Source: an uncultured Bacteroidia bacterium (GTDB taxonomy: Bacteria; Bacteroidota; Bacteroidia; Bacteroidales; UBA932). Taken from it: DNA of 6,034 bases. The stretch is from NCBI GenBank assembly GCA_902797895.1, contig CADBUS010000053.1, forward strand, positions 1 to 6,034, in the 5' to 3' direction. The notes beneath the pieces are model-generated. The model did no database searches, was not told the DNA's origin, and saw nothing but the letters and a program-made list of their open reading frames with translations. The position numbers and the translations under genes were made by a program. Positions 5,355-6,034 of this stretch are shown here, in pieces; position 1 is the stretch's first letter, and each line of letters starts with the position of its first letter.

Positions 5355-5939
5355 TTACTCTGCCTTTGGCTCTGCGGTCTGCTCTGCTGCAGGTTGCTCT
5401 GCAGGTGCCTCGGCAGCCTGCTCTGCTGCGGCAGCCTCCTCGGCAGCTGCTTTCTTAGCCTCTGCGGCGGCCTTCTCTGCCTCTGCTTTACGCTTGGCAA
5501 TCTCCTGAGCGCGAGCGGCATTAACCTTGCTCTCTGCCTCAACAGCTGTACGATGAGCCTCGCTCTTTGAGGCCTTAAGATTCTCTTTCTTCTTCTGAAT
5601 CTTATTCTCTTTCTCAGAGAGCCAAGCGTTGAACTTAGCCTCTGCCTGCTCCGGAGTGAGAGCATTTTTCTTAACTCCCTCAGCAAGGTGCTTCTTAAGC
5701 AGCACACCTTTGTATGAGAGAATTCTTCTTGCAGTGGTAGTTGGCTGTGCGCCGCACTGCAACCAATACAAAGCCCTATCTACATTAAGTATGATAGTTG
5801 CAGGATTGGTGTTAGGGTTGTATGAACCCAAAAGCTCAATAAAGCGACTATCACGTGGGCTTCTGACATCTGTTGCCAAAATGTGGAAGAAGGCATAGTT
5901 CTTCTTTCCGTGGCGTGATAAACGAATTTTTACAGACAT
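5355..5939 (-). CDS. rpsP: 30S ribosomal protein bS16 with long C-terminal extension
   Basis: Structural protein of the small ribosomal subunit, bound to the 16S rRNA 5' domain. Residues 1 to about 82 are the conserved bS16 fold: VKIRLSRHGKKNYAFFHI (3-20), DVRSPRDSRFIELLGSYNP (24-42), then DRALYWLQCGAQPTTTARRIL (54-74) and the terminal KGVL. About 83-110 is a linker with LTPEQAEAKFNAWL (94-107). Residues 110-194 are low-complexity and charged, rich in Lys, Glu and Ala, and end in an Ala/Glu/Pro/Gln tract; they are predicted to be a helical or disordered tail. At 194 residues it is more than twice the typical 80-90, an extension common in Bacteroidetes. The start at 5939 gives the canonical N-terminus. 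It is the first gene of the rpsP-rimM operon and is driven by the promoter at 6003-6032. Confidence 0.96.
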   Translation of the reverse strand: MSVKIRLSRHGKKNYAFFHILATDVRSPRDSRFIELLGSYNPNTNPATIILNVDRALYWLQCGAQPTTTARRILSYKGVLLKKHLAEGVKKNALTPEQAEAKFNAWLSEKENKIQKKKENLKASKSEAHRTAVEAESKVNAARAQEIAKRKAEAEKAAAEAKKAAAEEAAAAEQAAEAPAEQPAAEQTAEPKAE

Positions 5940-5979
5940 AACTGTAGAGTTTTTTAATAAATAATTAGTTATAAGTATT

Positions 5980-5998
5980 CCCTCCTACCCGAGAAGGG
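5980..5998 (-). promoter_or_regulatory. Hairpin at the 5' end of the rpsP-rimM leader
   Basis: On the minus strand CCCTTC (5998-5993) can pair with GGAGGG (5985-5980), including one G-U pair, around the 7-base loop TCGGGTA. It lies within a few bases of the predicted transcription start, so the mRNA would begin with this stem. The rest of the roughly 60-nt leader is A/U-rich up to the ATG. It may stabilise the 5' end or bind a ribosomal protein for feedback control, but the sequence alone does not show which. It has no U-run and is not a terminator. Confidence 0.45.
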
Positions 5999-6002
5999 GG
6001 TG

Positions 6003-6032
6003 CAAATGTAAGAATATAATCTGTAAATCCAA
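6003..6032 (-). promoter_or_regulatory. Promoter of the rpsP-rimM operon
   Basis: On the minus strand TTG (6030-6032), exactly 19 bases (6011-6029), then TACATTTG (6003-6010): a full match to the Bacteroidetes primary sigma consensus. Transcription would start around 5997-6001, giving a leader of about 60 nt to the rpsP ATG. It ends in TTTGCA, as do the other two good promoters here. Confidence 0.85.
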
Positions 6033-6034
6033 AA

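Noticed and set aside
5351..5707. 119-codon N-terminal extension of the rimM frame
   Set aside because: It lies wholly inside rpsP in another frame, translates to Arg/Leu/Pro/Gln-rich low complexity with no RimM similarity, and the true RimM N-terminus starts at 5350, 4 nt after the rpsP stop. The frame is open only because the rpsP tail is repetitive.

Overview
The window looks like a chromosomal segment from a member of the Bacteroidales/Bacteroidetes. The evidence is: promoters of the Bacteroidetes type (TTG, 19 bases, TAnnTTTG); genes without Shine-Dalgarno sequences but with A/T-rich leaders; a ribosomal protein bS16 with a long Ala/Glu/Lys-rich tail; a short ManC lacking the isomerase domain; and a pheS not followed by pheT. 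The genus cannot be settled from this sequence alone.

Layout, left to right. Positions 1-31 hold nothing I can assign. A perfect 20-bp hairpin (32-76) is a terminator that could work in both directions. It abuts tRNA-Gly(GCC) on the minus strand (74-146), whose promoter lies at 173-202. A minus-strand gene row follows, in transcription order manC (GDP-mannose pyrophosphorylase, 2646-3743), an arginine deiminase (1284-2585) and pheS (phenylalanyl-tRNA synthetase alpha, 221-1249). The gaps are 60 and 34 nt, so at least the first two are probably co-transcribed.

The 184-nt gap at 3744-3927 is a divergent promoter region. To its right a short plus-strand unit encodes a 63-residue single-pass membrane protein of unknown function (3928-4119) and a left-handed beta-helix acyltransferase (4163-4705). 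Both look more A/T-rich than their neighbours. Immediately after the acyltransferase stop, 4715-4810 on the minus strand reads as a fragment of a DUF4143 domain from an AAA ATPase-type protein. It has an in-frame stop and no ATPase part, so it is a gene remnant. Last comes the minus-strand rpsP-rimM operon (5355-5939 and 4856-5350), with a strong promoter at 6003-6032 and a short hairpin at the start of its leader.

Functionally this is mostly housekeeping translation (tRNA-Gly, pheS, rpsP, rimM), plus nucleotide-sugar supply (manC) and arginine catabolism. The plus-strand unit is the accessory part. Its acyltransferase is of a kind that often decorates surface polysaccharides, which would fit with manC next door, but that link is inferred. 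I see no clear new defence, CRISPR or mobile system. The most notable non-routine items are the decayed DUF4143 fragment beside the accessory unit and the unknown small membrane protein with its dyad-rich promoter.
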